DNA of 64,000 nucleotides from Siphonobacter sp. BAB-5405 (GCF_002872335.1 NZ_NJAG01000044.1:61226-125225); one strand, 5' to 3'. Positions 46,798 to 56,088 are shown, counted from the stretch's first letter. Translations and numbers: made by a program. Notes: generated from the sequence alone by a model not told the origin.

Positions 46798-47994
46798 ATG
46801 AAACTTCAAGAAAAAGAAGTTGCTTCCACTGCCTCTTCGACGACCACCTGGACCGAACCTATTGGTACGACCGTTACTCCACCGACCTCTGTCAATCCAA
46901 AAAATTTAGTGTGCTTCTCCCATTTGCGTTGGAATTTCGTTTACCAGCGACCCCAACATTTACTAAGCCGTGCCAGTAAGGAATGGCAGGTGTGGTTTCT
47001 GGAAGAACCCGTATTTAAAGAGGGTCCCATTCGGCTGGAAAAACACGAAATACAATCCCAGCTCTGTGTACTCGTACCCTGTATGCCGCACGGCTTAAAG
47101 CCAGAGGAAGTAATCGCTCAGCAAAAACGATTGATTGACGAATTCATCGCCAGCGAAGGTATCTCTTCTTACGTAGCCTGGTACTACACACCCATGGCTC
47201 TTGCTTTCAGTCCCGAAGTTGCACCGGAACTTACGGTTTACGATTGCATGGATGAGTTAAGTGCCTTTCTGGGGGCTCCCCGCCAACTGATTGATCTGGA
47301 ACAACGGTTGATTGAGCAGGCGGACGTGGTATTTACGGGCGGCCATAGTTTGTACGAGGCTAAACGCGATAAGCACGCACATACCTACGCGTTCCCCAGC
47401 AGTATTGATTTTCTCCACTTCAGTCAGTCTCGTAAACCACAACCCGATCCGGACGATCAGCGGCAATTTGCCCACCCCCGTATCGGTTTTTGTGGCGTGA
47501 TTGACGAACGATTCGATATTGAATTAGTTAGAGAACTGGCTCAGCGTCGCCCCGACTGGCAATTCATTTTCCTGGGACCCGTCGTGAAAATCAATCCGGC
47601 GAGTTTGCCGAAGGCTCCCAATGTCCATTATTTGGGTATGAAGTCGTATCAGGAAATTCCCCGGTACTTTGCTCACTGGGATGCGGCTATTTTGCCCTTC
47701 GCGATTTGCCCGGCCACGCGATACATCAGTCCCACCAAAACGCCGGAGTATCTGGCATCGGGCTTACCCGTTGTTTCCACGCCGATTCACGACGTAATCC
47801 GAAACTACGGAAGCCGCAACTGGGTACACATTGCCGATACTGCCGAACGCTTTGAAGCGGCCCTGGAGCAGGCTCTGACCGACAAAGGCATGACGCATCG
47901 GAAAGAAGTAGATACCTTTTTGAATGAAAATTCCTGGGATCGGGTTTGGAACGAAATGGCAGGTTTGATGAAGCTTCACGCTCAACCTGCCTAA
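46798..47994 (+). CDS. Glycosyltransferase (GT-B type, family-1/4-like)
   Basis: A 398-residue GT-B enzyme. Seen: NLVCFSHLRWNFVYQRPQHL near residue 38 (the RPQHLL start typical of this group), YDCMDELSAF, ADVVFTGGHSLYEAKR, RIGFCGVIDERFDIELVREL and the donor-side ISPTKTPEYLASGLPVVSTP near 315. Relatives are often found near or fused to UDP-galactopyranose mutase and may use UDP-Galf, but no such gene is nearby. It follows a stress-type gene group and ends in its own terminator. Confidence 0.87.
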   Translation: MKLQEKEVASTASSTTTWTEPIGTTVTPPTSVNPKNLVCFSHLRWNFVYQRPQHLLSRASKEWQVWFLEEPVFKEGPIRLEKHEIQSQLCVLVPCMPHGLKPEEVIAQQKRLIDEFIASEGISSYVAWYYTPMALAFSPEVAPELTVYDCMDELSAFLGAPRQLIDLEQRLIEQADVVFTGGHSLYEAKRDKHAHTYAFPSSIDFLHFSQSRKPQPDPDDQRQFAHPRIGFCGVIDERFDIELVRELAQRRPDWQFIFLGPVVKINPASLPKAPNVHYLGMKSYQEIPRYFAHWDAAILPFAICPATRYISPTKTPEYLASGLPVVSTPIHDVIRNYGSRNWVHIADTAERFEAALEQALTDKGMTHRKEVDTFLNENSWDRVWNEMAGLMKLHAQPA

Positions 47995-48079
47995 GACAAA
48001 CGTTTCACCCCTGTTCATGAAACTTTGGCGACGGGCTATGGAGTAGCTCTTGCCAGGTATAAGGTCACGTGATCGTACT

Positions 48080-48113
48080 AACCCCACGCTGAATGTTCAG
48101 CGTGGGGTTTTAT
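48080..48113 (+). terminator. Intrinsic terminator after the glycosyltransferase gene
   Basis: AACCCCACGCTGAA (48080-48093) and its complement (48096-48109), followed by TTTTA. It is a strong 14-bp stem 86 nt after the stop. Confidence 0.85.
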
Positions 48114-48256
48114 TTGTAAAGGCCTGATCGTTAGATACCAGAGACAATGAGATTACAGCAAATGCAATTTTGTATTTAAAATTTTCAGGGCATCGTAGGG
48201 GGAAGTCTGGACTGAACTGTCCTAGTAACGTTCAATCGAGACCATCCATAAAAGCC

Positions 48257-49045
48257 ATGAAAAAGTATGTATTGATTACCGGAGCGAGTTTAGGATTAGG
48301 GAAGGCCCTGGCCCTGGAGTTAGCCAGCCAGGGCCGGGACCTAATCCTGGTCGCCCTTCCCCAGGAAGGACTTCCTCTGTTCGCCCAAATGCTTTCCGAA
48401 ACGTATAGTGTAACCGTACGAACCTACGAAACTAATCTAATGCAGGCGGAGAACATTCGCCAGCTTATTCGCTGGCTGGAAGCTTCCGGATTTCAGGTCG
48501 ATTTCCTCATTAACAACGCGGGTATTGGTGGCTCGAAAGCGTTCGATACGGCTGAGTCAGAGCAGATCGAAAATATCATTCAGTTGAACGTAACGGGAAC
48601 GGCACTCCTGACCCGATTACTATTACCCTTTCTGCTGAAATTTCCCAAGTCCTATATTCTCAATGTTTCCAGTCTGGCCGCATTTACCCCCATTCCCTAC
48701 AAAACCGTATATCCGGCATCCAAGGCATTTATATATTCGTTTTCCCTTAGTTTACGGGCGGAGCTGAGTGCGAAAGGCGTGCAGGTCAGCGTATTGCATC
48801 CGGGACCGATGCCCACCTCAGCGGAAAACCTGAATCGTTTACAAAAACATGGTTGGCTGGGCCAACTGAGTTGCTTATCCGTCGAAGAGGTCGCCCAGAT
48901 TGCTTTAAAACAGGTTCGCCGAGGCCAATCGATTATCATTCCGGGTACATTGAATAAAGTAGGGTACTGGGCCGCCCGCTGGATTCCCTGGTCCTGGCGA
49001 GAACCCCTTCTGGTATCCATGCTTCGTAAAGAAATCTCCGCATGA
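48257..49045 (+). CDS. Short-chain dehydrogenase/reductase (classical SDR)
   Basis: A 262-residue NAD(P)-dependent oxidoreductase. ATG at 48257 is right; the frame is open further upstream without a domain. Seen: VLITGASLGLGKALALELAS (TGxxxGxG), FLINNAGIGG, ILNVSSLAAFTPIPYKTVYP and the catalytic YPASKAF, then HPGPMPTS. It resembles the DltE/YqjQ-like group that acts on lipid-like substrates, but the substrate is unknown. It overlaps the next start as ATGA. Confidence 0.9.
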   Translation: MKKYVLITGASLGLGKALALELASQGRDLILVALPQEGLPLFAQMLSETYSVTVRTYETNLMQAENIRQLIRWLEASGFQVDFLINNAGIGGSKAFDTAESEQIENIIQLNVTGTALLTRLLLPFLLKFPKSYILNVSSLAAFTPIPYKTVYPASKAFIYSFSLSLRAELSAKGVQVSVLHPGPMPTSAENLNRLQKHGWLGQLSCLSVEEVAQIALKQVRRGQSIIIPGTLNKVGYWAARWIPWSWREPLLVSMLRKEISA

Positions 49046-50031
49046 AAATTTTACTCACGGGTGCTACGGGACTGCTGGGCAGTCATATTGCCGGGGCTTT
49101 GTTACGGCAGGGATACGCCGTAAAGGCTATGTACCGTTCCCTGCCCCAAGCGATCAGTCAGTTACCCTGGTACACTCAGGTAGAATGGGTGCAGGGACAG
49201 ATGACTTCGTTGCCAGATCTGGAAAAAGCAGCCTACGATTGTCAGGGAATCGTTCACGCCGCTGCTCGCACGGAGCCGTATCCGTCGAACGTTGAGGCTT
49301 ATTTTGACGCCAATGTTTTAGCTACACGGCAGATTCTGGAAGTAGCCCGTCGCCTGTCCATGCAACGACTGGTGTATGTAAGTACAGCGGCTATTTATCA
49401 GCCAGGAACGTATGAGAATCCAGCTACGGAAGAAAGTCCCTTCGCTTTTGACTTGATGCAGTCGGGCTACATTGCCAGCAAGTATCAGGCTCAGCAGGAA
49501 GTGCTCGAAGCGGTTGCGGAAGGAGTTCCTATCGTCATCGTGAATCCCACCTTTTTGCTGGGACCCTACGATTTCAAACCCAGCTCGGGAGCATTGATCA
49601 GTTATGTATTAAACAATCGACGCGTCTTTTTTCCGGGCAGTGGGGGTAAGAATTTTATCGACGTACGGGACGCGGCGGAGGCTACCGTACAAGCTCTTCA
49701 AAAGGGTCGAATTGGGGAAAGTTATTTACTGGCTGCTACTAACGTACCGTACGAAGTATTTTTTGAAACCGTAGCGAGTCTACTTCCCGAAAAACGCTCC
49801 CTGATTCCCATTCCCCGCCAACTCATGCGATCGGCGGGGCGACTAGGGACCTTTGCTGAACGGTTGTTTGGGCATCCGCTGCGACTTAATTACATCAATA
49901 CCGTACTCGTTACCCAGGACAATTACTACAGTGGTCAGCGAGCCCGGCAGGAACTGGGACTGATGAGTACTCCCTTTCAGGATTCCGTTCGTGATACGAT
50001 CGATTGGTTTCAACGCGGAATCCTTCGTTAA
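49042..50031 (+). CDS. NAD-dependent epimerase/reductase (extended SDR, dihydroflavonol-reductase-like)
   Basis: A 329-residue protein starting inside the stop of the upstream SDR gene, so the two are translationally coupled. Seen: ILLTGATGLLGSHIAGALLR, IVHAAARTEPYPSN, LVYVSTAAIYQPG, the Tyr-Lys pair in SGYIASKYQAQQEVLEA, and IVNPTFLLGPYDFKPSSGAL. This is the 3-beta-HSD/dihydroflavonol-reductase group, often acting on hydrophobic compounds. Together with the SDR and a possible sterol desaturase relic downstream, a lipid pathway is suggested but not shown. Confidence 0.88.
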   Translation: MKILLTGATGLLGSHIAGALLRQGYAVKAMYRSLPQAISQLPWYTQVEWVQGQMTSLPDLEKAAYDCQGIVHAAARTEPYPSNVEAYFDANVLATRQILEVARRLSMQRLVYVSTAAIYQPGTYENPATEESPFAFDLMQSGYIASKYQAQQEVLEAVAEGVPIVIVNPTFLLGPYDFKPSSGALISYVLNNRRVFFPGSGGKNFIDVRDAAEATVQALQKGRIGESYLLAATNVPYEVFFETVASLLPEKRSLIPIPRQLMRSAGRLGTFAERLFGHPLRLNYINTVLVTQDNYYSGQRARQELGLMSTPFQDSVRDTIDWFQRGILR

Positions 50032-50058
50032 CGCCTTTCAATCGTAAATCCATAAGCC

Positions 50059-50601
50059 ATGAAAACATTCGTTTCTTTTCTCCTCGTACTCGGTTTGATT
50101 CTTCACAGTTTCGCTCAGGCCACGACGATCGTTCCCGCCAAAGCGACTTTCTCAGCGAAAACGGCATCGCGGCAATTGTTCTATTTGCAACGCAGTAAAG
50201 ATGCCAATACGGTAGTCTACGAAGCCAACGAATCGGCGGACCGAAAGTTGAACCCGAGTAAGCCCGTCGAAGTATACTGGATTCGCTACGCCGAGCAGGG
50301 CCAACGGGAAGATCTCTCCCGCATCCAATGGCAACTGGCCTACGGCTATACACACCAGCCGATTGCCGGTGAATCCTACGAGGTACGATTGAATGCTTTT
50401 CCCGAACGGGTCCTGAAGGTCCAATACCATCAGGGGAAAGCCGTGGCTATGACAACGATTAGTGGGCAGCGGGCCTGTCTGCAAAAAGTCTTCGTACAAC
50501 TGGATCCCAAAGCCCGGTTGGTACCTAAAGTCAAGTACGTAGAAATGTTCGGCGTGGACCCGGAAAGTGGGCGAGCCGTTTATGAACGCATCATTCCCTA
50601 A
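50059..50601 (+). CDS. DUF4833 secreted protein
   Basis: A 180-residue exported protein with signal peptide (LGLILHSFAQA). The mature part matches DUF4833: LFYLQRSKDANTVVYEANES, PVEVYWIRYAEQGQREDLSR, IQWQLAYGYTHQP and QKVFVQLDPKARLVPKVKYV. Function unknown. It lies 27 bp after the SDR gene and probably belongs to the same operon. Confidence 0.85.
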   Translation: MKTFVSFLLVLGLILHSFAQATTIVPAKATFSAKTASRQLFYLQRSKDANTVVYEANESADRKLNPSKPVEVYWIRYAEQGQREDLSRIQWQLAYGYTHQPIAGESYEVRLNAFPERVLKVQYHQGKAVAMTTISGQRACLQKVFVQLDPKARLVPKVKYVEMFGVDPESGRAVYERIIP

Positions 50602-50631
50602 AATCCCGTAAGTTTTCCGTTTCAGCCCTGA

Positions 50632-50826
50632 ATCCTCAAACCATACGCAGCTATAGGCGGCACTGGCTGCCCATTTCAGTACGGTCACGAATGGGTCGAT
50701 CTCTGGAAGGATGTCCGACGTAGCAAGAGTATCCGGCAGGCGTTTGCCATCCTTTTTGGCCCTCTTGAGCTGCTGACCGGAAGTAACGTATGGAAAGCAA
50801 CGTTACTTCCGGTTGCAAATGCGTAG
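50632..50826 (+). pseudogene. Possible remnant of a sterol desaturase/fatty acid hydroxylase C-terminus
   Basis: A 64-codon stretch open from after TGA (50629) to TAG (50824) without a start codon at its head. The middle reads YGHEWVDLWKDVRRSKSIRQ then AFAILFGP, which resembles the C-terminal end of sterol desaturase-family proteins (...HEW...LWKDV...FGPPGW). The rest of such a gene is absent, so it would be a relic of a fourth gene in the SDR/SDR/DUF4833 group. It overlaps the 3' end of the STN gene on the other strand. Based on a short similarity only. Confidence 0.3.
50776..50813. repeat. Perfect 14-bp inverted repeat at the end of the STN gene
   Basis: ACCGGAAGTAACGT (50776-50789) and its complement (50800-50813) with a 10-nt loop. 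It covers the stop codon of the minus-strand STN gene. No T-run follows on either strand, so it may act as a weak or Rho-assisted 3' end. Confidence 0.6.
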
Positions 50827-52701
50827 ACCGACGTGGAATCCTACCCATCCCTGTACGGAGAAATCCGGGAAAAGGGTATACGCCGAAAACGCGGGTAGGC
50901 TATACGTGGGCCGGATTTCATGCCGACTGTCCGCATCAAACGAAGACAGGTTGAACGTTGGTCCTACGGCCAAGGCCAGCCCGCGGCTGATTTTCTTTTC
51001 GACAGCCAGCTCAAATCGGCCCAGGAAGCGGCCTTCTTCAAAGTTTTGCCACTGGGCGGGCAGGCGGAAGTTCGTGGTATAATCAACGTTGAGCATCCAA
51101 CCCTTTTTCAAATCAACGGCTGTTCCGAAGCCGTAACCAAAGCTCCAGGCGGGTCGCGGTTCCGCATCGAGATTGGAACCTATGGTTAGGATATTGTAGA
51201 AGCCCCGATGGCCCGTTTTAAACGTCAGATTGGCCCGACTGGCTTCATTGATGGAAATTTCCAGTCGCCGATACCCATTGCGGTGCACGTAGCTGAAGAG
51301 GCCATACGGGGCCTTTTCGGCGTATCCGGCCATATTCAGCAAGCCAATCTGATGGCCACCGGTGATATGTCGGCTGTAATTCAACGCACTACTGAGTTGC
51401 CATCCGTTCAGGTCGCTGGTCGCAATATTCAGAACACCCGCCAATTGGACACCCGTTGCCGGACCTATCCGAATGTTACCCACCCCCGCGACCTGCGTAC
51501 CCAGACTTTCGCCCCCAATCAGGTTTGCTACGCCACTGAGTTGTACGCCGTGATGCAGGCTACCGATCAGTAAGTTTCCAACTCCGGCTAGTTGTACGCC
51601 TGAGAGATCGCCCCCTATGATGTTTCCGATTCCCGCACCCTGGAAACCCCGCATATCGCGGCGGATGATGTTGCCCATACCGGCTAGTTGCGTACCTTCC
51701 ACCCGTTCGCCTACCAGGTTCGCCATACCTGCTACCTGTACCCCGTGAACATTGCCACGTACTACGTTGCCCAAACCCCCAATTTCTACTTCATTCACGC
51801 CCAGCGAATAACCCAGCAGCACGTTGTACGACAAATCATTGATGGCCCGGGCACTCAGCGTTGCGTTGCTTCCCACAAAAGGAAGTACCGAAACCTGAGT
51901 CTGACGGTACAGCGTGTCGCCGGATAGGTTACTGTCATGAATAGCCGATTTCGTGGACATCAGCCAGTCGGTAAATCTGTTTTTACTGCGTTTCCAAAGC
52001 GAAATGCGGGATCTTGGTACGGAATCCGGTGAACTAAGCCGTATAATCTGTGGCGTAGCAACAGTTCGCCGGGTACTGGTGTCGGTTGACTGTCGGATGG
52101 GTAAAGGCGGCAGCGTACGGGTGATGACGAACGGAGCGAGGCGTATATTCAAGGTATGACTTTGCCGGGAACGTACCCGGACGGTTTCCCCCACGTATTC
52201 TTGTTTCCGGATTTCGAGTAAAAGCTGCGGAAGACTAGTGGGTAGCTTGATCCGGTAAAAGCCGTAGGCGTCGGTGAGAGTAGCGGTGAAGGTAGTTTTT
52301 TCGTAGACGGAAACCTGAGTAATTTTGTGGCCCGTGTGTTCGTCGGTGATGTATCCTTCGAGGTAAAAATGTTTGGGCGTTTCCTCGGTATCCGGTTCTG
52401 GACTGGTCCGTAGGACGATGTGATTACCCCGGGAATGGTACTGAAGGGTGCCTTTGAACAGCTGATTAAGAGCTTCGCGTACACTGACGTTCGTAGCCCG
52501 CAGCGTCACCAATCGGTTTTCGGAGATAAGGGCAGAGTGATACGAAAAGTTGAAATTTCCCCGCTGACTAAGCACCTGGAGCACCCGGGGGAGGCGTTCG
52601 TTGTGAACATCCAGGGAAACGAGCCGCTCCAGCGGGGGTACTTCCCCACGGGCCGGGGTACAGGCCCAGGCCACCAACAGGATGAAAAACAGGCGAATCA
52701 T
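50803..52701 (-). CDS. STN-domain outer-membrane-type protein with GxQxAGxxN repeats
   Basis: A 632-residue exported protein; ATG at 52701 (MIRLFFILLVAWACTPARGE) is preferred over 52767 because it gives a clean signal peptide. Domains: STN (about 25-100; LVSLDVHNERLPRVLQVLSQ, ALNQLFKGTLQY), a carboxypeptidase-regulatory-like beta domain (about 113-185; YLEGYITDEHTGHKITQVSV), a linker, then about eight tandem 16-residue repeats (about 307-455; units such as GVQVAGMANLVGERVE and GTQLAGMGNIIRRDMR) and a beta-rich barrel-like end. The repeats resemble LA_2272-type surface repeats and suggest a beta-solenoid. It lies directly downstream of a FecR gene, overlapped by none, in the place of a TonB receptor. 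Confidence 0.85.
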   Translation of the reverse strand: MIRLFFILLVAWACTPARGEVPPLERLVSLDVHNERLPRVLQVLSQRGNFNFSYHSALISENRLVTLRATNVSVREALNQLFKGTLQYHSRGNHIVLRTSPEPDTEETPKHFYLEGYITDEHTGHKITQVSVYEKTTFTATLTDAYGFYRIKLPTSLPQLLLEIRKQEYVGETVRVRSRQSHTLNIRLAPFVITRTLPPLPIRQSTDTSTRRTVATPQIIRLSSPDSVPRSRISLWKRSKNRFTDWLMSTKSAIHDSNLSGDTLYRQTQVSVLPFVGSNATLSARAINDLSYNVLLGYSLGVNEVEIGGLGNVVRGNVHGVQVAGMANLVGERVEGTQLAGMGNIIRRDMRGFQGAGIGNIIGGDLSGVQLAGVGNLLIGSLHHGVQLSGVANLIGGESLGTQVAGVGNIRIGPATGVQLAGVLNIATSDLNGWQLSSALNYSRHITGGHQIGLLNMAGYAEKAPYGLFSYVHRNGYRRLEISINEASRANLTFKTGHRGFYNILTIGSNLDAEPRPAWSFGYGFGTAVDLKKGWMLNVDYTTNFRLPAQWQNFEEGRFLGRFELAVEKKISRGLALAVGPTFNLSSFDADSRHEIRPTYSLPAFSAYTLFPDFSVQGWVGFHVGLRICNRK

Positions 52702-52741
52702 TTTCAGAAGATTGAAGGAAGGTAGGCGAAGGCAGGGCTGC

Positions 52742-53746
52742 TTAAGGCGAGCAACCCGTACCTTCAAAAATGAACTCCGTACCCTGGCGACGAATGGTCA
52801 GTCCGTGCGAGTCGGCGATGGCCTGAAGAAGATTTTCCAAAGTATCTTTGGTACGATCAAACGCGATTGTGGTGGGGCAGTTTCGAAGGGATTCGTTCCC
52901 AAGCTGCACCTCGGCCTGATACACCTCGTTGATTATCTGTATCACTTCACGGAGTGTCGCGTTATCGAAAACCGCTTTACCCGTTTGATAGGTAAACACA
53001 TTCGGGTCGAGGCGTTCAGTTTTTTGCATCGTAGCCGCCTGGGCATCAAACGTGGCCTGTTGATCTTTCATAAGCGTCACTTCCGCATTGCGGGCTTTGA
53101 ATACAACCTTCCCCGTTCGCACGGCTACCCGTACATTCGGATCATAGGCCCGAACGCTAAACGAGGTACCTACCACCTGCACGGTCGTCTGACTGGCCTG
53201 AATACGGAACGGTTTCTCTTTATTGGGCGTAATATCGAAAAAGGCTTCTCCCGTCAATACCACCGAGCGGGAATCGTCGGCAAAGGTTTCGGGGTACTCG
53301 AGCTTACTGTTACGATTCAGCCATACTTTGCTGCCATCCGGCAATTCATGTACCGTAGAATGATCCGTAGCCGTAAAAGCCAGTTGGGGTACGGAAGCAT
53401 TTCGCTGGAGCGTCCAGAATAACCAGCCCAGGCCCACCAGCAGTACCACGGCCGCCGCAATGGAAGTACGCCAGGAGGTGAAGCGACGTATGGGGGTATC
53501 GGCTACCGGGGCGGGTTCCTGAATTCGGTTTCGTAATTTTTCCCAGGCCGCATCCGCATCGACGGGCGGGCGGGTTTGGAGGGTTCGGCTCGTTTCCCAG
53601 ATTTTTTCGAAACGCTGCATTTCCCGTTCGGCATCCGGTTCATTGAGCCATTGCCGAACCCGCTGGGTCTCTTCCTCATTGGTTTCGCCCGCCAGGTATT
53701 TGCCAATGAGCCCATCCTCAATGGGTTCGTGAGAATCGCTATCCAT
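52742..53746 (-). CDS. FecR-family anti-sigma/sigma-regulator
   Basis: Single-pass inner-membrane regulator of 334 residues. The N-terminal cytoplasmic part (1-90) carries LIGKYLAGETNEEETQRVRQW for binding sigma, a helix at about 94-113 (IAAAVVLLVGLGWLFWTL) crosses the membrane, and the periplasmic FecR domain shows HELPDGSKVWLNRNSKLEYP, VVLTGEAFFDITPNKEKPF, VVGTSFSVRAYDP and a C-terminal DUF4974-like block TLREVIQIINEVYQAEVQ. It is 29 bp after the sigma gene. In classic systems it relays a signal from the STN domain of an outer-membrane receptor. Confidence 0.95.
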   Translation of the reverse strand: MDSDSHEPIEDGLIGKYLAGETNEEETQRVRQWLNEPDAEREMQRFEKIWETSRTLQTRPPVDADAAWEKLRNRIQEPAPVADTPIRRFTSWRTSIAAAVVLLVGLGWLFWTLQRNASVPQLAFTATDHSTVHELPDGSKVWLNRNSKLEYPETFADDSRSVVLTGEAFFDITPNKEKPFRIQASQTTVQVVGTSFSVRAYDPNVRVAVRTGKVVFKARNAEVTLMKDQQATFDAQAATMQKTERLDPNVFTYQTGKAVFDNATLREVIQIINEVYQAEVQLGNESLRNCPTTIAFDRTKDTLENLLQAIADSHGLTIRRQGTEFIFEGTGCSP

Positions 53747-53774
53747 GGCTTAAGCCCGTGTTTTAGAGTACAAG

Positions 53775-54389
53775 TTAATCATATGCATGAATGCCTAACA
53801 GGATGAACAAAGGCAGATAATCGGCCAGCTCGACGCGTAAGATCCGTAACGCCTTACCAATCTGATTTTCGACCGTTTTTACGGATAAACCCAGCCGATC
53901 GGCAATTTCCTGGTACTTCAGTTCTTCAAAGCGGTTCATCGTAAAAATGAGCCGGCATTGTTCGGGAAGCCGCTCGATGGCCGCTTGCAGGCGTTCGGAC
54001 AGTTCGGAAGCCATCAACGCCTGGGCCGGAGCTTCCGAGGCGTTGGCTTCGGCAAACTTATACTGCTGGTATTCCGCCTGAATGGCCAGATGTTTGATAC
54101 GATTCAGGCAACGATTGTGTACCGCCCGATACAGATACGATTTCAGGGAGGTTTCAATCGTTAGCGACTGCCGTTTTTCCCAGATCGTTACAAACACGCT
54201 TTGCACGATTTCTTCCGCGTCTTCCCAATCTTTGAGAAAGGAAAACCCGTACTGACACAGCGAAGCGTAATAATGCCGGAAGAGCGTTTCATAGGTACGT
54301 TCATCGCCCTGCTGGATGGATCGCAGGATGTCCTGATCGGTTAAGGAACGATCTTCTGGTTTTGTAAACGGATTAGACCTACCATTCAT
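53775..54389 (-). CDS. ECF RNA polymerase sigma factor (Bacteroidota FecI-like)
   Basis: A 204-residue sigma-70 family ECF factor. Region 2: YETLFRHYYASLCQYGFSFL, DAEEIVQSVFVTIWEKRQ; region 4: RLPEQCRLIFTMNRFEELKY, QEIADRLGLSVKTVENQIGK. Together with FecR it forms the head of a three-gene operon with the STN protein. It would be freed on ligand sensing and direct transcription of the operon itself; other targets are unknown. Confidence 0.95.
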   Translation of the reverse strand: MNGRSNPFTKPEDRSLTDQDILRSIQQGDERTYETLFRHYYASLCQYGFSFLKDWEDAEEIVQSVFVTIWEKRQSLTIETSLKSYLYRAVHNRCLNRIKHLAIQAEYQQYKFAEANASEAPAQALMASELSERLQAAIERLPEQCRLIFTMNRFEELKYQEIADRLGLSVKTVENQIGKALRILRVELADYLPLFILLGIHAYD

Positions 54390-54657
54390 TACTGGGCCTT
54401 TCGGAGTTATGACAACTGAAAACGGTTGTACCCTACGGATCGAAGAAAAAAAACAGGAATGAAGTCCCCGCGTGGGTAAAACCGGAATTGAGACCAGGAT
54501 GATTCTCTTGCGAAAACGGTTGCACCCGGTCCCCCAGACGGCATCATCCCCTTCGAAAGGTACGGGAAGAAATCAACTGGCAAACGCTTGATACGAATGA
54601 ACTGCGTATATCCGGGTTTCGGCGGTAGAGGTCGGGTACTGAATTGCACCCTGCCTC

Positions 54658-55998
54658 TTACCGTGGTTTATTGTTTTTACGGGTTTTCTTAATGGGTTTA
54701 CCGTATTTTTTCATCATCTCTTCCGCGTGATTACGTCGCACGTTCACCTTTTGGTTTTTCGCACTTTTTTCGTGAAAAGCGGGTCCAACCGTTTCCTGAG
54801 GAGGTAATTTGACCGGTATGATCTTGTGTACGACTTTGGGAATTTCCTCCGGAATAAGATCCTGCGTAATGACGAGGTCCTCGGGCAGGGGACGTTCGGG
54901 AATGGGAACCCCCATCAGATTTTCAATGGCCTGCCGGTATTCCGTTTCTGCGGGGTTGACAAAAGTCAAAGCAACGCCTTTTTGATCCGCCCGGCCCGTA
55001 CGGCCAATGCGGTGGATATACGTTTCCGGAATTTCAGGGACGTCGAGGTTGATGACGTGGGATACTTCCGAAATATCAAGGCCACGGGCAATCAGATCGG
55101 TAGCAATCAGGATCCGTAATTGGCCGTCTTTGAAGGCCTGTACGGTATTGAAACGATAATTCTGGGCTTTGTTGGAGTGAATGACGCCGACCTGTTCGGG
55201 AAATTGCTCGTCGAGTTGTTCAAACAGACGGTCGGCCAGCGTTTTGGTCGCGATAAACACGAGTACTTTCCGCAAATTTTCATCGTGCTGAAGGAGATAT
55301 TCCAGCAGGTTTACTTTCGTTAAAAAGTTGGGAACCGGATAGGCCGACTGTTCGATATTATCCAGCGGCGTACCAACGGGCGAAGATTCCACGAAAACGG
55401 GACTGGTAAAGTGCGTCTGAATCAACGTGTCTACCTCTTCCGTCATGGTGGCGGAGAATAATAGGTTCTGGCGTTTCGCGGGGAGTGAATCGAGGATCGT
55501 CGTTAGCTGCGAACGGAAGCCCAGATTCATCATTTCGTCCACTTCGTCAATCACCAGTCGCTTGATCGTTTTGGTTTTCAGCGTACCCGTTGAAATCAGA
55601 TCGATTAGTCGGCCGGGCGTTGCTACCAATACATCCACTTCTTTTTTGAGTTCGGCTACGTGCGTTTTCAGATTCACGCCACCGTACACACCCAGTACCG
55701 CAAGGGTTTGATATTTGCTTAGCTGCTCGACCGCTTCTACGACCTGCACTACCAGCTCGCGGGTGGGAACCAGAATAAGAAGCTGGGGCAGCCGGTCTTT
55801 CGAGAATTGATACAGTCGAAGTAAGGGGAGGAGGTAGGCGAATGTTTTGCCCGTACCCGTTTGTGCCAGCCCGCAAACATCTTTTCCCGACATCACAACT
55901 GAAAAAACCTTCTCCTGGATGGGCGTGGGGGTAGTATAACCCAGGTCTTCCAGTGCGTTTAAAAGCGGTTTGTGCAGGTTTAATTCTTCGAATGTCAT
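54658..55998 (-). CDS. DEAD-box ATP-dependent RNA helicase (RhlE-like)
   Basis: RNA helicase of 446 residues; ATG at 55998 (MTFEELNLHKPLLNALEDLG) starts the Q-motif region and is better than the longer frame to 56088. Seen: YTTPTPIQEKVF (Q motif), AQTGTGKTFAYLLP (I), PTRELVVQV (Ia), TPGRLIDL (Ib), VIDEVDEMMNLGF (II), LLFSATMTEEVD (III), RILIATDLIARGLDISEVSH (V), HRIGRTGRADQKG (VI), then a basic tail. Motif II is DEVD, not DEAD; DEVD is a known variant. It should act in ribosome assembly or RNA turnover, as related helicases do. Confidence 0.95.
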   Translation of the reverse strand: MTFEELNLHKPLLNALEDLGYTTPTPIQEKVFSVVMSGKDVCGLAQTGTGKTFAYLLPLLRLYQFSKDRLPQLLILVPTRELVVQVVEAVEQLSKYQTLAVLGVYGGVNLKTHVAELKKEVDVLVATPGRLIDLISTGTLKTKTIKRLVIDEVDEMMNLGFRSQLTTILDSLPAKRQNLLFSATMTEEVDTLIQTHFTSPVFVESSPVGTPLDNIEQSAYPVPNFLTKVNLLEYLLQHDENLRKVLVFIATKTLADRLFEQLDEQFPEQVGVIHSNKAQNYRFNTVQAFKDGQLRILIATDLIARGLDISEVSHVINLDVPEIPETYIHRIGRTGRADQKGVALTFVNPAETEYRQAIENLMGVPIPERPLPEDLVITQDLIPEEIPKVVHKIIPVKLPPQETVGPAFHEKSAKNQKVNVRRNHAEEMMKKYGKPIKKTRKNNKPR

Positions 55999-56088
55999 GG
56001 CTTGTTTACGTTTGTTGGCAGGTCTTTCGCTGCGGATGAAGGTACAAAAGTACGAAAAGCTGGGCAGTAGCCTCCCGGTTAGACGCAA

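Noticed and set aside
52682-53422. 246-codon frame on the plus strand across FecR
   Set aside because: Shadow of the FecR gene; no domain and no plausible N-terminus.
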